This document shows, piece by piece, positions 1 through 9,206 of a stretch of 17,684 nucleotides of DNA (the first letter of the stretch is position 1; every line of letters begins with the position of its first letter). The DNA lies in assembly GCA_964456095.1 (NCBI GenBank), contig CAYVZF010000026.1, forward strand, positions 1-17,684, given 5' to 3'. The DNA is from CANRPC01 sp964456095. GTDB taxonomy: Bacteria; Bacillota_I; Bacilli_A; RFN20; CAG-449. The notes under the pieces are model-generated. The model was not told where the DNA came from and did no database searches. It saw only the letters and a list, made by a program, of their open reading frames with translations. The position numbers and the translations under genes are program-made.

Positions 1-3000
1 CTTAAATCCGCTGCTGAAGCTACGAAAGCATTAGCGATGAGTGTTTTATCACTATTTGTTCTTTTCTTTCATATGATTATAGCGTGCTGTATCTGTCCGA
101 TTGTAATTTTAATTATCAATCAAACATTTACAAAACATGTGATTGAAAAAATAACAAAAAAGAAATTACGTCTTGCTGGTTTCTTTGTTAATGGTTTAAA
201 AACTGCGGTAGTATTCATTGTAATATTATCGCCAGCGTTTAATATTCTTGAAAATGTTTGTCACAGTTTTAATAATGGCTTAGAAGATAATTATCAATTT
301 AATGATAATGAGTCAAATGAAATAATGACTTATGCATATCCTGCTTTTTCAGGATATAATAATTCAATACTTCATAAATTATTTAGTGTTGTAACAGGCT
401 CTGGTACATATAATAGTTATTATACCGCGACTGTAAAAGGGGAAAATAACACTAATGTAAACTTTATGGAAGTAATTGATTGTGTTGCTTCTGTTGCAGT
501 TTCTGTTTTTTCTGATGTTACTGATTTAGCTGATGAATCTCAAATTACTGCCGCTTTATTAACGGATCATACATTAGAAGTTTTTACAAATAGTGTATTA
601 TCTTCTACATTTTTAATGAGTGAGGCACTTCCAATTGCTTTAAACCTTGGAATTGATGCATTAGTTAATATGGAAGATACTGATTCATTAATTATTACTT
701 CGGAAGATGCTAAATTGATTAAAACTGAAATTGGTGATATTGATTTCAGTAATGATTTATCTTCATATGTGACTTTATTTAGAACTTTAAATGAAGAAGG
801 TATTATTACTGATGCATTACTTAATTCAGGTAGTTTTGATTATGAATTATCTAGAGATAATCAAGTTTTAGTTAATAAAGCATTAAGTGCATTTAAAGAA
901 GCACAAGATTCAATTAAAAATGATCCTAAAAAAACGACAATATTAGATGTTATTTTACCTCCAGTATTATCTTCTTTAGTTAAAAATTATAGTAATGAGG
1001 AATTACCTTTAGATACTATGCTTCCTACAACTCCTGAAGGATATAGAGAATTAGATTTGATTGAAGTATTACAAGTTGCATCTGATGTTGTATTTAATGT
1101 TAATGATTTATATGTAAATATTGCTTCAAATAATGAAGGTGTTGATATTTCAAATAAATCTTATTTAAAAAAACAAAATGATAATAAAAAAGTTGATAAT
1201 TTAACTTTTAACACAATTAATAAATTATTTGAAAATAGCAATTTTGTTAGAGCTTTATTTGAACATACAAATGTATTTGATGGTGTTAATGATAGTCGTG
1301 TTAGTGATGGAACAAAAACTATTAAAACAATCGATTTATTTACTGGTAATGAAAACGATAAAGGAATTTTGGATATTGAATTTTTGTTAAATAATTTTAA
1401 AGGTGTTGTTGATTTTGCTTTATCAAGTATTTCAAATAATGAAGACTTTACTTCTTTAGGAATTGATAGTTCTATATTAGATGTAGTTGCTGATGAAATT
1501 AAAGATATAGATGGTAAAGAAGAATGGTCGAAAGAAATTGATTCACTTTTAAATTGTGTTGGTACTATATTTAATAATGAAGATTTTCCGATAATTACTT
1601 ATGATAATGATAAAGGTGAATTGGTTGTTCAAGATTTTAATAATGATAATACCAATTGGTTATTTGCTGATTCATCGATTAATGTTATTAAAAAGTTATG
1701 TACATATATTGATGATTCATCAATTATATGCACAGTATTTCCTGCGATTATTAAATCTCTTCCATTAGATGATTATGTTAGCAATTTAGGATTAAATATT
1801 AGTTTATCTGGTGATGATTTAAATTTCGATTTTGAAGGTAATGCTACTTTAGGTAGTGAATTATCAAAATTATTTGAAGCATTTTCTTTAATACAAGATA
1901 TTATACCTGAAAATGTAAATGATGGAAATAGTATTAGTATTAGTGATTTTAACGAAGATGATATTAGATGCTTAAGAGGTGCATTCGAATGCATGGTTGA
2001 TTGTCAAATCATTAATAATCAAAAGAAAGATGAAAATGGTAAATTTAGTAATAATTTAATTAAAAAGATTGTTGTTGGATTTACTTCAAATAATGAATTT
2101 GGATTATCAATTAGTGAAGATGATTTCGATGATATTTTAGAAAATGGTGAACTAATGGGTGAATTAAATATCATTTGTGATACTTTAAATATAATCGTTG
2201 ATGAAAATTCATCTTTAAATTCTATTGGTTCAAATAATTTTAATATTAATGAATTATTAAATAATGAAAGCTTTGGCTCAGATCTTGAAAATCTATTAAA
2301 TACTGCAGCAAAATCTAAATTAATGAAAAAATCTTTAAGTGATATTTTGAAAAAGAATCTTAATATGGATATAGGTGGCGTTGCTATTTTTGAATATTTT
2401 GATTTTTCCGCGATAAATGATTTGGATAGTGATTCTATTAAAGTTGAAAGTGCTAAAATAAAACAAATGGTTGAGGATTTAAGACTTATTTGTAATGGTG
2501 AAAATATCAAAAAAGTTCAATGGGATGATAAAATCTTAGATGAATCAAATAGAGAGATATTTAAAAGAATGTTTAAAACTATTGAGTCTCTTTGTTTCTT
2601 AGATAAAGTTTATTATGAAGAAGATGATATTAATCATGAAAAGCCATATGATAGATTTGGATTAACTATCTATGGAATCTTAAATACAATATTAGATGAT
2701 TATATTGATAGTTCAAATAAAGAACAAATTAAAAAAGATTTCTCATTTGTATATTATGATGAATATTTTAAAGATATAGATGATAGTACTGTTAAAAACA
2801 AAGAAGATAAAAATCAATTATGGGATAATGAAATAGATAAGTTAATAAATTGTCTTCCTACAATTAAATCATGTCAAGATGCTAATGGTAATATTAATAT
2901 TGATATTACTACAAATGAAGGTATTGAAAATGTTATTAGTTTGATTATTGGTAAACATGATGATGAAAATGAAAAATATGGTTTAAATGATATAACATTA

Positions 3001-6000
3001 TTAAGAACTATTTTATCAGAATTATTAAGCGATCAATTGAATTCTTCTTTCTCTTCGATTGGTGGTTTTGATTTAAATGATGCATATATTAATAGCGATG
3101 TATTTAATAGTGATCATGAATTGAATTTCATGTCTGGTCAAGTATTTATTGATAATTATAATCTAAATAAAAATAATAGTTCATTGTTTAACAAGAACAG
3201 CACGTATACATATCGTGATGTTGAAACAATATTTAGAAGAAAAGAACTTAATACATTATTCTCTTTAGCAAAAGATATGCTTGAAATTAATGATGGATTT
3301 GATGTTGCTAATATTGAATCGTGGATAAATGGAGATTTCATGTATAATGTATTAATGGATGTACATGATTCAAAAATATTACATACACCATCTGTAGCAC
3401 GTGAAAATAATAAGATTACAGTATTTGAAAAAATAATTGATGTTATTTTAGAAAGTAGTGTATCTGACTTAATCTATAAGGATGCAGATCCTAAAAATCA
3501 AAGATTAGATATAATTAAAAAGATAACAAGTTATGAATTATTAAATGATAGTGAAATATCATGGGATAGTCCTTCAAATGGTGAAATTTGGAACTTGTAT
3601 AATGCGATTAAGAGTATTTATGATGGTTGTAAAGATGAAAATGGTGAACAAACTAGTTTATATAAATTCTTGTTTAATCAATCAGGATCTATTAATATTT
3701 CAAAATTAAACGATGATAAAAATCATAATGAAGTTGAAGTTGTTATTTCTTCACTTTCTAAATCATTATTAATTAATCCTACTTCAAAGATATCTTTATC
3801 TTATGAAAATAATTCATTACTTGGTTTAATACTTGATGATAATATTGGTTCTCAATTACATAGTATCGGAATGGATAATCATTCATTTGTTTATTCAAAT
3901 AGATTTGATGATGATTGGGATAAGGAAGCATTAGAAATATCAAATTTAGTTAATACATTTAAATCTTTAAGATATGAAGATGGTTCTTTAATCAATATTG
4001 ATGACTTAACTAATATAAAGTGGACAAATATTAAAATAGATGATTTAAGAGGATTGTTATTAGGTATTTATAAAGTTCCATCAATAAATGCAACTTATGA
4101 AACTAATAGTGAATATGATAAATCATCATATGAAGATATTATTTACTATGTTGTAAATGAATCATTCTCATTTAGAAGTAGTGATATTGATGATATTAAA
4201 GTAGATATTTATTCAATAACAAATTGGTTTACCAAAAATGAATTAAATGGATTAACAGAAACTAATGTTGGTGAAACAAATAAATTTGTTAACTTATTAG
4301 AATCTGCATCAAGTTCTAATTATGGCTTAATTGATAGTAATGGAACATTTGACTTATCAAAATTTAATAGTAATAACAATGCTAAAAATGAATATGGTGT
4401 TCATATCTTAAAAGAATTTAATAGTATTGATTTCTTAAGAACTGTATTTGCATCAATATTTGAAAATAGCTTTAATGATATTGGTATATCTATAGATGGT
4501 TTAGATACTAATAAAGTTTATAGCGGTTTATTTAACAATGAATTAAATTATAAAAATAATTCATATATAAATAAGAGTAATGCAAATAGAACTAATGAAA
4601 TTCAAGAGCGTGAAAAAGAAATTGATAATATAATTAATATCGTTGAATCTTATGATGGATTGAATGAAATATTGGATAAAGTTGGAAATGGTAATATTAA
4701 ATCATTTACATCTTCTGATATTGATTATTCATTTGAATTATTGGATGCATTTAAATCATCAAGATTATTCCATATAGGAAGATATAATATTGATAGTAAG
4801 GAAACAACTTTCTTTGAAGATGCAGTTATATTAATTTTGGATAAAGGAGGAATTATTGAACATACTTATGATTCTTCTAGAGATGTTTCATATAGTAACT
4901 CAAATGAAAAGATTAAAGCATATGTAAGAAATATTTCATTTAATAATGTTATTTATAGCATACAAAGTGGTTCTAATAATTATTTAACTTGGGATGAAGA
5001 ATTAGAGACATTAAAAGAAAATATTAAAACACTTATTAATGTGGATGGATTAATTAATGATAATAATGAGATTAGTCCTAATAACTTAACAGGTGAGAAT
5101 ATTAAAGTTACATTAAATGCACTAAATGGATCATACTTAACTCATGATTCACTTGGCAAATTTATTAAAGATATTTGTGAAGATAGTATTAAGGTATCAT
5201 CATTCCAAATTGATGAAACAGAAACAAATAGGAAACCTGATTATTATTTAGATAAACTTAATTATGAAAATAATTCATTTATATTAAGAATAAATGCATG
5301 GAAAAATGAAATTGATTGTATTAGTGATTTTAAAAAGTATTTAAGTGATAAAGGTATTTCTTCTGTTGATTCAATAGATTTTGAAAATACATATTCTGAA
5401 GGCTCAATTAAAATTGCGGATATATTATCTAAAGCAAATGAATTAAATGCTTTAAAACCAATGTTTAGTGATTTTATTTATACAATGCTTAAAAAAGCAG
5501 GATTAGAAAAATATATATCTATTATTGCAAATAGCTCTAATAGTTCATATGCAAATTACATTAATACTTATGAATCATCAGATGCTAAAAAAGAAGATAA
5601 AATGCGTAGAGATACAATCGATTATATTTCTGAAAATAAGATTGTTGATTGGTATAATGAAGGTAATTCATTAGATAATATGATTTCTTCTGTTAAGAAG
5701 TTAAACTCTATAAATATAAACGAAAAGAATGATATTGAAAAATTAAAGTCTTACGTACCTACATTATTTGAAGCTGTTTATAGTTTTAATGGAACGACAT
5801 ATAATTATGATAAATCTGTTTTAGAAAATGCTACTGCATGTAGTGATATTATTAATGAAAACAAATACGTACGTGGATATTTATCTAGTGAATTAATGCT
5901 TAATTTCTTAGATGAAACAATGAATGGATATGGTGTAACATACTTTAATGATATTAAATATGATTACTCATATGTATGCTTTAATGACTATGAAAAAGTT

Positions 6001-6336
6001 GCATTAGAATCTATTTTAGATATTGCTTATAGTTTAAAATCAATTTCTAGTTTATCTGCTTTATATAGTTTTGATTTCTCTAAAGCAAAGAAAATGGGTC
6101 CTGGTGAAAGTATCGATAGTTTAAAACGTGATGAAAATAAAGTATTATTAAATGATGGTTGGAATTCAAATATTGCAATTCAATTATTAAATAATAATTA
6201 TTTAGAAAATATATTAAATGATACATTTAGTATTAATCTAAGTAATATTTTCACTGTTGCAAATAAACCTATTGAATATGCAAGCAATAGTTGGGGAAAT
6301 GATATTAAAAATGCAATATTATATGGTAGTTTATAA
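1..6336 (+). CDS. Giant membrane-anchored repeat protein, N-terminus outside the window (partial)
   Basis: The family is not recognised. The frame is open from base 1: the 12 codons before the ATG at 37 are in frame without a stop, and no Shine-Dalgarno precedes that ATG, so the true start lies upstream. Counting from that Met, residues ~3-28 and ~46-71 are strongly hydrophobic and flank a basic linker (KITKKKLR). By the positive-inside rule this is a membrane hairpin with its loop in the cytoplasm and about 2030 residues outside. The ectodomain is rich in Asn, Asp, Ser, Ile and Leu, poor in Cys and Pro, and looks mostly helical. It carries diverged repeats with a 'W-x-x-E-I-x-x-L' core (Trp at 497, 929, 1294, 1652, 1755 and others) alternating with hydrophobic stretches. 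There is no LPXTG motif and no C-terminal membrane segment. The stop overlaps the next start. A structural, adhesive or secretion-related surface role is possible but unproven. Confidence 0.85.
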   Translation, partial: LKSAAEATKALAMSVLSLFVLFFHMIIACCICPIVILIINQTFTKHVIEKITKKKLRLAGFFVNGLKTAVVFIVILSPAFNILENVCHSFNNGLEDNYQFNDNESNEIMTYAYPAFSGYNNSILHKLFSVVTGSGTYNSYYTATVKGENNTNVNFMEVIDCVASVAVSVFSDVTDLADESQITAALLTDHTLEVFTNSVLSSTFLMSEALPIALNLGIDALVNMEDTDSLIITSEDAKLIKTEIGDIDFSNDLSSYVTLFRTLNEEGIITDALLNSGSFDYELSRDNQVLVNKALSAFKEAQDSIKNDPKKTTILDVILPPVLSSLVKNYSNEELPLDTMLPTTPEGYRELDLIEVLQVASDVVFNVNDLYVNIASNNEGVDISNKSYLKKQNDNKKVDNLTFNTINKLFENSNFVRALFEHTNVFDGVNDSRVSDGTKTIKTIDLFTGNENDKGILDIEFLLNNFKGVVDFALSSISNNEDFTSLGIDSSILDVVADEIKDIDGKEEWSKEIDSLLNCVGTIFNNEDFPIITYDNDKGELVVQDFNNDNTNWLFADSSINVIKKLCTYIDDSSIICTVFPAIIKSLPLDDYVSNLGLNISLSGDDLNFDFEGNATLGSELSKLFEAFSLIQDIIPENVNDGNSISISDFNEDDIRCLRGAFECMVDCQIINNQKKDENGKFSNNLIKKIVVGFTSNNEFGLSISEDDFDDILENGELMGELNIICDTLNIIVDENSSLNSIGSNNFNINELLNNESFGSDLENLLNTAAKSKLMKKSLSDILKKNLNMDIGGVAIFEYFDFSAINDLDSDSIKVESAKIKQMVEDLRLICNGENIKKVQWDDKILDESNREIFKRMFKTIESLCFLDKVYYEEDDINHEKPYDRFGLTIYGILNTILDDYIDSSNKEQIKKDFSFVYYDEYFKDIDDSTVKNKEDKNQLWDNEIDKLINCLPTIKSCQDANGNINIDITTNEGIENVISLIIGKHDDENEKYGLNDITLLRTILSELLSDQLNSSFSSIGGFDLNDAYINSDVFNSDHELNFMSGQVFIDNYNLNKNNSSLFNKNSTYTYRDVETIFRRKELNTLFSLAKDMLEINDGFDVANIESWINGDFMYNVLMDVHDSKILHTPSVARENNKITVFEKIIDVILESSVSDLIYKDADPKNQRLDIIKKITSYELLNDSEISWDSPSNGEIWNLYNAIKSIYDGCKDENGEQTSLYKFLFNQSGSINISKLNDDKNHNEVEVVISSLSKSLLINPTSKISLSYENNSLLGLILDDNIGSQLHSIGMDNHSFVYSNRFDDDWDKEALEISNLVNTFKSLRYEDGSLINIDDLTNIKWTNIKIDDLRGLLLGIYKVPSINATYETNSEYDKSSYEDIIYYVVNESFSFRSSDIDDIKVDIYSITNWFTKNELNGLTETNVGETNKFVNLLESASSSNYGLIDSNGTFDLSKFNSNNNAKNEYGVHILKEFNSIDFLRTVFASIFENSFNDIGISIDGLDTNKVYSGLFNNELNYKNNSYINKSNANRTNEIQEREKEIDNIINIVESYDGLNEILDKVGNGNIKSFTSSDIDYSFELLDAFKSSRLFHIGRYNIDSKETTFFEDAVILILDKGGIIEHTYDSSRDVSYSNSNEKIKAYVRNISFNNVIYSIQSGSNNYLTWDEELETLKENIKTLINVDGLINDNNEISPNNLTGENIKVTLNALNGSYLTHDSLGKFIKDICEDSIKVSSFQIDETETNRKPDYYLDKLNYENNSFILRINAWKNEIDCISDFKKYLSDKGISSVDSIDFENTYSEGSIKIADILSKANELNALKPMFSDFIYTMLKKAGLEKYISIIANSSNSSYANYINTYESSDAKKEDKMRRDTIDYISENKIVDWYNEGNSLDNMISSVKKLNSININEKNDIEKLKSYVPTLFEAVYSFNGTTYNYDKSVLENATACSDIINENKYVRGYLSSELMLNFLDETMNGYGVTYFNDIKYDYSYVCFNDYEKVALESILDIAYSLKSISSLSALYSFDFSKAKKMGPGESIDSLKRDENKVLLNDGWNSNIAIQLLNNNYLENILNDTFSINLSNIFTVANKPIEYASNSWGNDIKNAILYGSL

Positions 6337-6947
6337 TGTATTATATTCTTAATAAATATATAAACGAAGTAGAAATTTCTCGTTCAAAATTTATATCAAT
6401 ATTAGTCCCAATCACATCCTCTAATGATGTGGTTGGGATTATTGATGAAATAAAAAAAGAATATTCTAAGGCTAATCATTATTGTTATGCATATGTTATT
6501 GATAATTATATGAAATATTCAGATGATGGAGAGCCGAATCAAACTGCTGGAAAACCAATGCTTGGAGTACTTTTATCTAAAAAAATGAATAATGTACTTG
6601 TCGTAGTAGTTCGTTATTTTGGAGGCATTAAATTAGGAGCAGGTGGTCTTTTAAGAGCGTATGTTAATTCAGCATCACTTGTTATTGAAAAAGCACAATT
6701 ATATGAAAAAAAATTACTTGATGTTATTTTATTAAGTGTTCCATATAAATATAATAAAAATTTATTTTATTTTTTAGAAAAGAATGAATTTATTATAAAA
6801 AATAAAGAATTTGAAGATAAAATCAATGTTATAGTTTCAAAAGAAAACATTGATATTAATGATATTAAAATGTATTTTAACGGTAATATTGATATTGAAT
6901 ATCTTAATAAAGAAGAAGTATATGTGAAAAAAAGTAATGAGGACTAA
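6336..6947 (+). CDS. yigZ: YigZ/YvyE (IMPACT, UPF0029) family protein
   Basis: This 203-residue protein has the hallmark IMPACT N-terminal signature: SDDGEP at residues 62-67, TAGKPML at 70-76 and the Arg-Tyr-Phe-Gly-Gly ... Gly-Ala-Gly-Gly-Leu ... Arg-Ala-Tyr block at 91-109. Length matches bacterial YigZ/YvyE proteins (about 200-215 residues), which add a C-terminal ferredoxin-like UPF0029 domain; residues ~125-198 fit that. The family is cytoplasmic and relates to eukaryotic IMPACT, a translation-control factor; its bacterial role is not settled. The ATG overlaps the stop of the giant gene by one base (TAATG at 6334-6338). No good Shine-Dalgarno precedes it, so expression probably depends on ribosomes finishing the upstream gene. 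Confidence 0.93.
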   Translation: MYYILNKYINEVEISRSKFISILVPITSSNDVVGIIDEIKKEYSKANHYCYAYVIDNYMKYSDDGEPNQTAGKPMLGVLLSKKMNNVLVVVVRYFGGIKLGAGGLLRAYVNSASLVIEKAQLYEKKLLDVILLSVPYKYNKNLFYFLEKNEFIIKNKEFEDKINVIVSKENIDINDIKMYFNGNIDIEYLNKEEVYVKKSNED

Positions 6948-6948
6948 T

Positions 6949-8349
6949 ATGAAAAAAAGAATTAAAATTTGTTATATTGGTGGTGGCTCTAAAATGTGGG
7001 CTCAAGTATTTATGAGTGATTTATCTTTATCTAAGCATTTAGAAGGTGATATTCATTTATATGATATCGATATAGAATCAGCTGAAAGAAATAAAAGAAT
7101 TGGTGATATTATTTCTAGTAAATCATCTGTTAGTAAATGGAATTATGTAGTTGATAAAAATATTGATGATGCTCTTATTAATTCGGATGTGGTTATTATT
7201 TCTATTTTACCTGGGACATTAGATGAAATGTATAGTGATGTACATACGCCTGAAAAATATAACATTTACCAATCTGCTGGTGATACCACAGGACCTGGTG
7301 GAGTTGTTAGAGCAATGCGTACTGTTCCAATATATGAATTCTTCGCTAAAAAGATTAAAGAGATATGCCCTACTTCTTGGGTTATAAATCTAACAAATCC
7401 TATGACAATTTGTGTTAAAACTTTATTTGATAATTTTCCTGATATTAAAGCATTTGGATGTTGTCATGAAGTATTTCATACAGAAGATTTATTAGTTGAT
7501 GTATTAAAAGAAACATTGAAAATAGAAAATGTAACAAGAAAAGATATTTATTTTGATGTTTCAGGAATTAATCACTTTACTTGGATAAGAAGTGCTTTAT
7601 ATAAAGATATTGAAATTCTTGACTATTTAGATGAATTTTTTAAAAATCATAAAGATGGATATTTTGAAAGAGGAAGTAATAAAGAATATTTAACAAATCC
7701 TTATTCTTATAATAATTTATTAAAATATGATTTATATAAAAGATATGGTGTTTTACCTGCCGCGGGTGATAGACATTTAGCAGAGTTTTTAAATAATTCA
7801 TGGTATTTAAAAAATAAAGAAATGGCAATTAACTCTGGTTTTAATTTGACTCCAGTTGAATTAAGAAAAAAAGAATGTTTAGATAAGATTTTTCATCTAG
7901 ATTTAATTTCTAGAGGCAAAGAAGAATTAACTATAAATAAATCTAATGAAGAAGCTGTTGAATTGATAGAGTGTTTAATGGGATTAAGAGAAACTATTAG
8001 TAATGTTAATTATATTAATTTAGGACAAGTTCCATATTTGAAACTAGGTAGTATTGTTGAAAGTAATTGCATTTTTAAAGATGATAAATTAGAACCTTTA
8101 AAATGTGGAGATATTAATGATAGTGTTATAAATTTAATAAACAGGAATTCATTAAATATCGAAACATGTTATGAAGGTATAAAAGAAAGAGATTTAAAAA
8201 AGATTTTTGCTTCATTTATTAATCAACCATTATGTAGTAACTTAACAATAGATGAAGGAAAAAAATTATTTAAAGAAATGATATTAAATACAAGAAGATA
8301 TTTAGATGAATTTTACGATTTATCTATTATTGAAAATGATGAATTTTAG
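6949..8349 (+). CDS. Glycoside hydrolase family 4 enzyme (NAD+/Mn2+-dependent glycosidase)
   Basis: GH4 enzymes cleave glycosides by an NAD-dependent redox mechanism in the cytoplasm. Visible signatures, numbered from the chosen start: Rossmann GGGS at 11-14, acidic D39 at the end of strand 2, GDTTGPGG at 111-118, NLTNP at 147-151, the metal-site region GCCHEV at 170-175, GINH at 206-209 and GDRHLAEF at 273-280. Length (466) is usual. I chose ATG 6949 over the in-frame ATG at 6937 because TGAGGA at 6938-6943 is then a well-placed ribosome site; the gene begins one base after the yigZ stop. A CHEV-type motif is reported for alpha-glucosidase-type members, but the family also includes alpha-galactosidases and uronidases, so the substrate is not assigned. 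No sugar transporter or regulator lies beside it in the window. Confidence 0.92.
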   Translation: MKKRIKICYIGGGSKMWAQVFMSDLSLSKHLEGDIHLYDIDIESAERNKRIGDIISSKSSVSKWNYVVDKNIDDALINSDVVIISILPGTLDEMYSDVHTPEKYNIYQSAGDTTGPGGVVRAMRTVPIYEFFAKKIKEICPTSWVINLTNPMTICVKTLFDNFPDIKAFGCCHEVFHTEDLLVDVLKETLKIENVTRKDIYFDVSGINHFTWIRSALYKDIEILDYLDEFFKNHKDGYFERGSNKEYLTNPYSYNNLLKYDLYKRYGVLPAAGDRHLAEFLNNSWYLKNKEMAINSGFNLTPVELRKKECLDKIFHLDLISRGKEELTINKSNEEAVELIECLMGLRETISNVNYINLGQVPYLKLGSIVESNCIFKDDKLEPLKCGDINDSVINLINRNSLNIETCYEGIKERDLKKIFASFINQPLCSNLTIDEGKKLFKEMILNTRRYLDEFYDLSIIENDEF

Positions 8350-8360
8350 GAGGTATATTA

Positions 8361-9206
8361 ATGGATTGTAATCATGATTGTTCGTCTTGTGGTGAGAATT
8401 GCTCTTCAAGAACAAATCCTCAAGATTTAGTTTTGCCACAAAATGAAAAAAGTAATATAAAAAAAATAATAGGAGTTGTTTCAGGTAAAGGTGGTGTTGG
8501 AAAATCACTTGTATCATCTTTAATCGCATGTCAACTAGCAAAAAACGGTAATACAGTTGGTATTTTAGATGCAGATATTACTGGACCTTCAATTCCACAT
8601 TCATTCGGAATAAAAGATAAAGCTGTTGGAGATGGTAAATATATTTATCCTGCAGTAACATCTATACTAGGTATTGAAGTTATTTCATCTAATATGTTAT
8701 TAGATAATGATGATGATCCTATATTATGGAGAGGATCATTAATATCAAATTTAGTGTCTCAGTTTTATAAAGATGTTAGATGGGATGAAAAAGAAGTATT
8801 ATTAATAGATATGCCACCAGGAACAGGAGATGTTGCTTTAACAACATTCCAATCTATTCCACTTGATGGAATTATTGTTGTTACAACGCCTCAAGATTTA
8901 GTTTCAATGATTGTTAAAAAAGCTTTAAAAATGGCTGAATTAATGAATGTACCTGTTATCGGTATTGTTGAAAACATGTCATATGTAAAATGCCCTAATT
9001 GTAATGAAAGTATATATATTTATGGAAAGAATAAAAATGATTCATTATATAAATCTTTAAGAATAGAAAAAATAGCGGAATTACCAATTGATCCAAAATT
9101 AACTGAATTAGTGGATAAAGGATTAATCGAAGATTATGAAACAGATTTACTTAATAATGTGATTGAAAAGATTAATAACCTTGAAATAAGGGAGAAAAAA
9201 AGATGA
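8361..9206 (+). CDS. mrp: Mrp/NBP35-type Fe-S cluster carrier ATPase
   Basis: This 281-residue P-loop ATPase has the deviant Walker A motif GKGGVGKS at residues 42-49, a DAD switch motif at 70-72 and MPPGTGD at 151-157, all typical of Mrp/ApbC/NBP35 proteins that assemble and deliver iron-sulfur clusters in the cytoplasm. CPNC at 211-214 is the conserved cluster-bridging pair at the dimer interface. An N-terminal Cys cluster (C3, C7, C10, C14, followed by SSR) resembles the extra cluster site of NBP35-like members common in anaerobic Bacillota. A strong Shine-Dalgarno (TAGGAGGT, 8347-8353) includes the stop of the GH4 gene and sits 7 bases before the ATG. The gene ends in TGA, overlapping the next start as ATGA, which shows that TGA is a stop codon here. 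Confidence 0.95.
   Translation: MDCNHDCSSCGENCSSRTNPQDLVLPQNEKSNIKKIIGVVSGKGGVGKSLVSSLIACQLAKNGNTVGILDADITGPSIPHSFGIKDKAVGDGKYIYPAVTSILGIEVISSNMLLDNDDDPILWRGSLISNLVSQFYKDVRWDEKEVLLIDMPPGTGDVALTTFQSIPLDGIIVVTTPQDLVSMIVKKALKMAELMNVPVIGIVENMSYVKCPNCNESIYIYGKNKNDSLYKSLRIEKIAELPIDPKLTELVDKGLIEDYETDLLNNVIEKINNLEIREKKR

Noticed and set aside
37..39. ATG at 37 as the true start of the giant protein
   Set aside because: There is no ribosome site and the frame stays open to base 1 with plausible residues, so the start is taken to be outside the window.
1773..2510. Antisense open frames of up to 163 codons inside the giant gene (also around 3156-3341)
   Set aside because: They mirror the biased codons of the sense strand, have no ribosome sites or recognisable domains, and lie fully within a long sense frame.
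7640..8541. Minus-strand short frames under the GH4 and mrp genes, and another at 10688-10894
   Set aside because: These are shadows of well-identified genes, with no start signals and compositions typical of reversed coding sequence.
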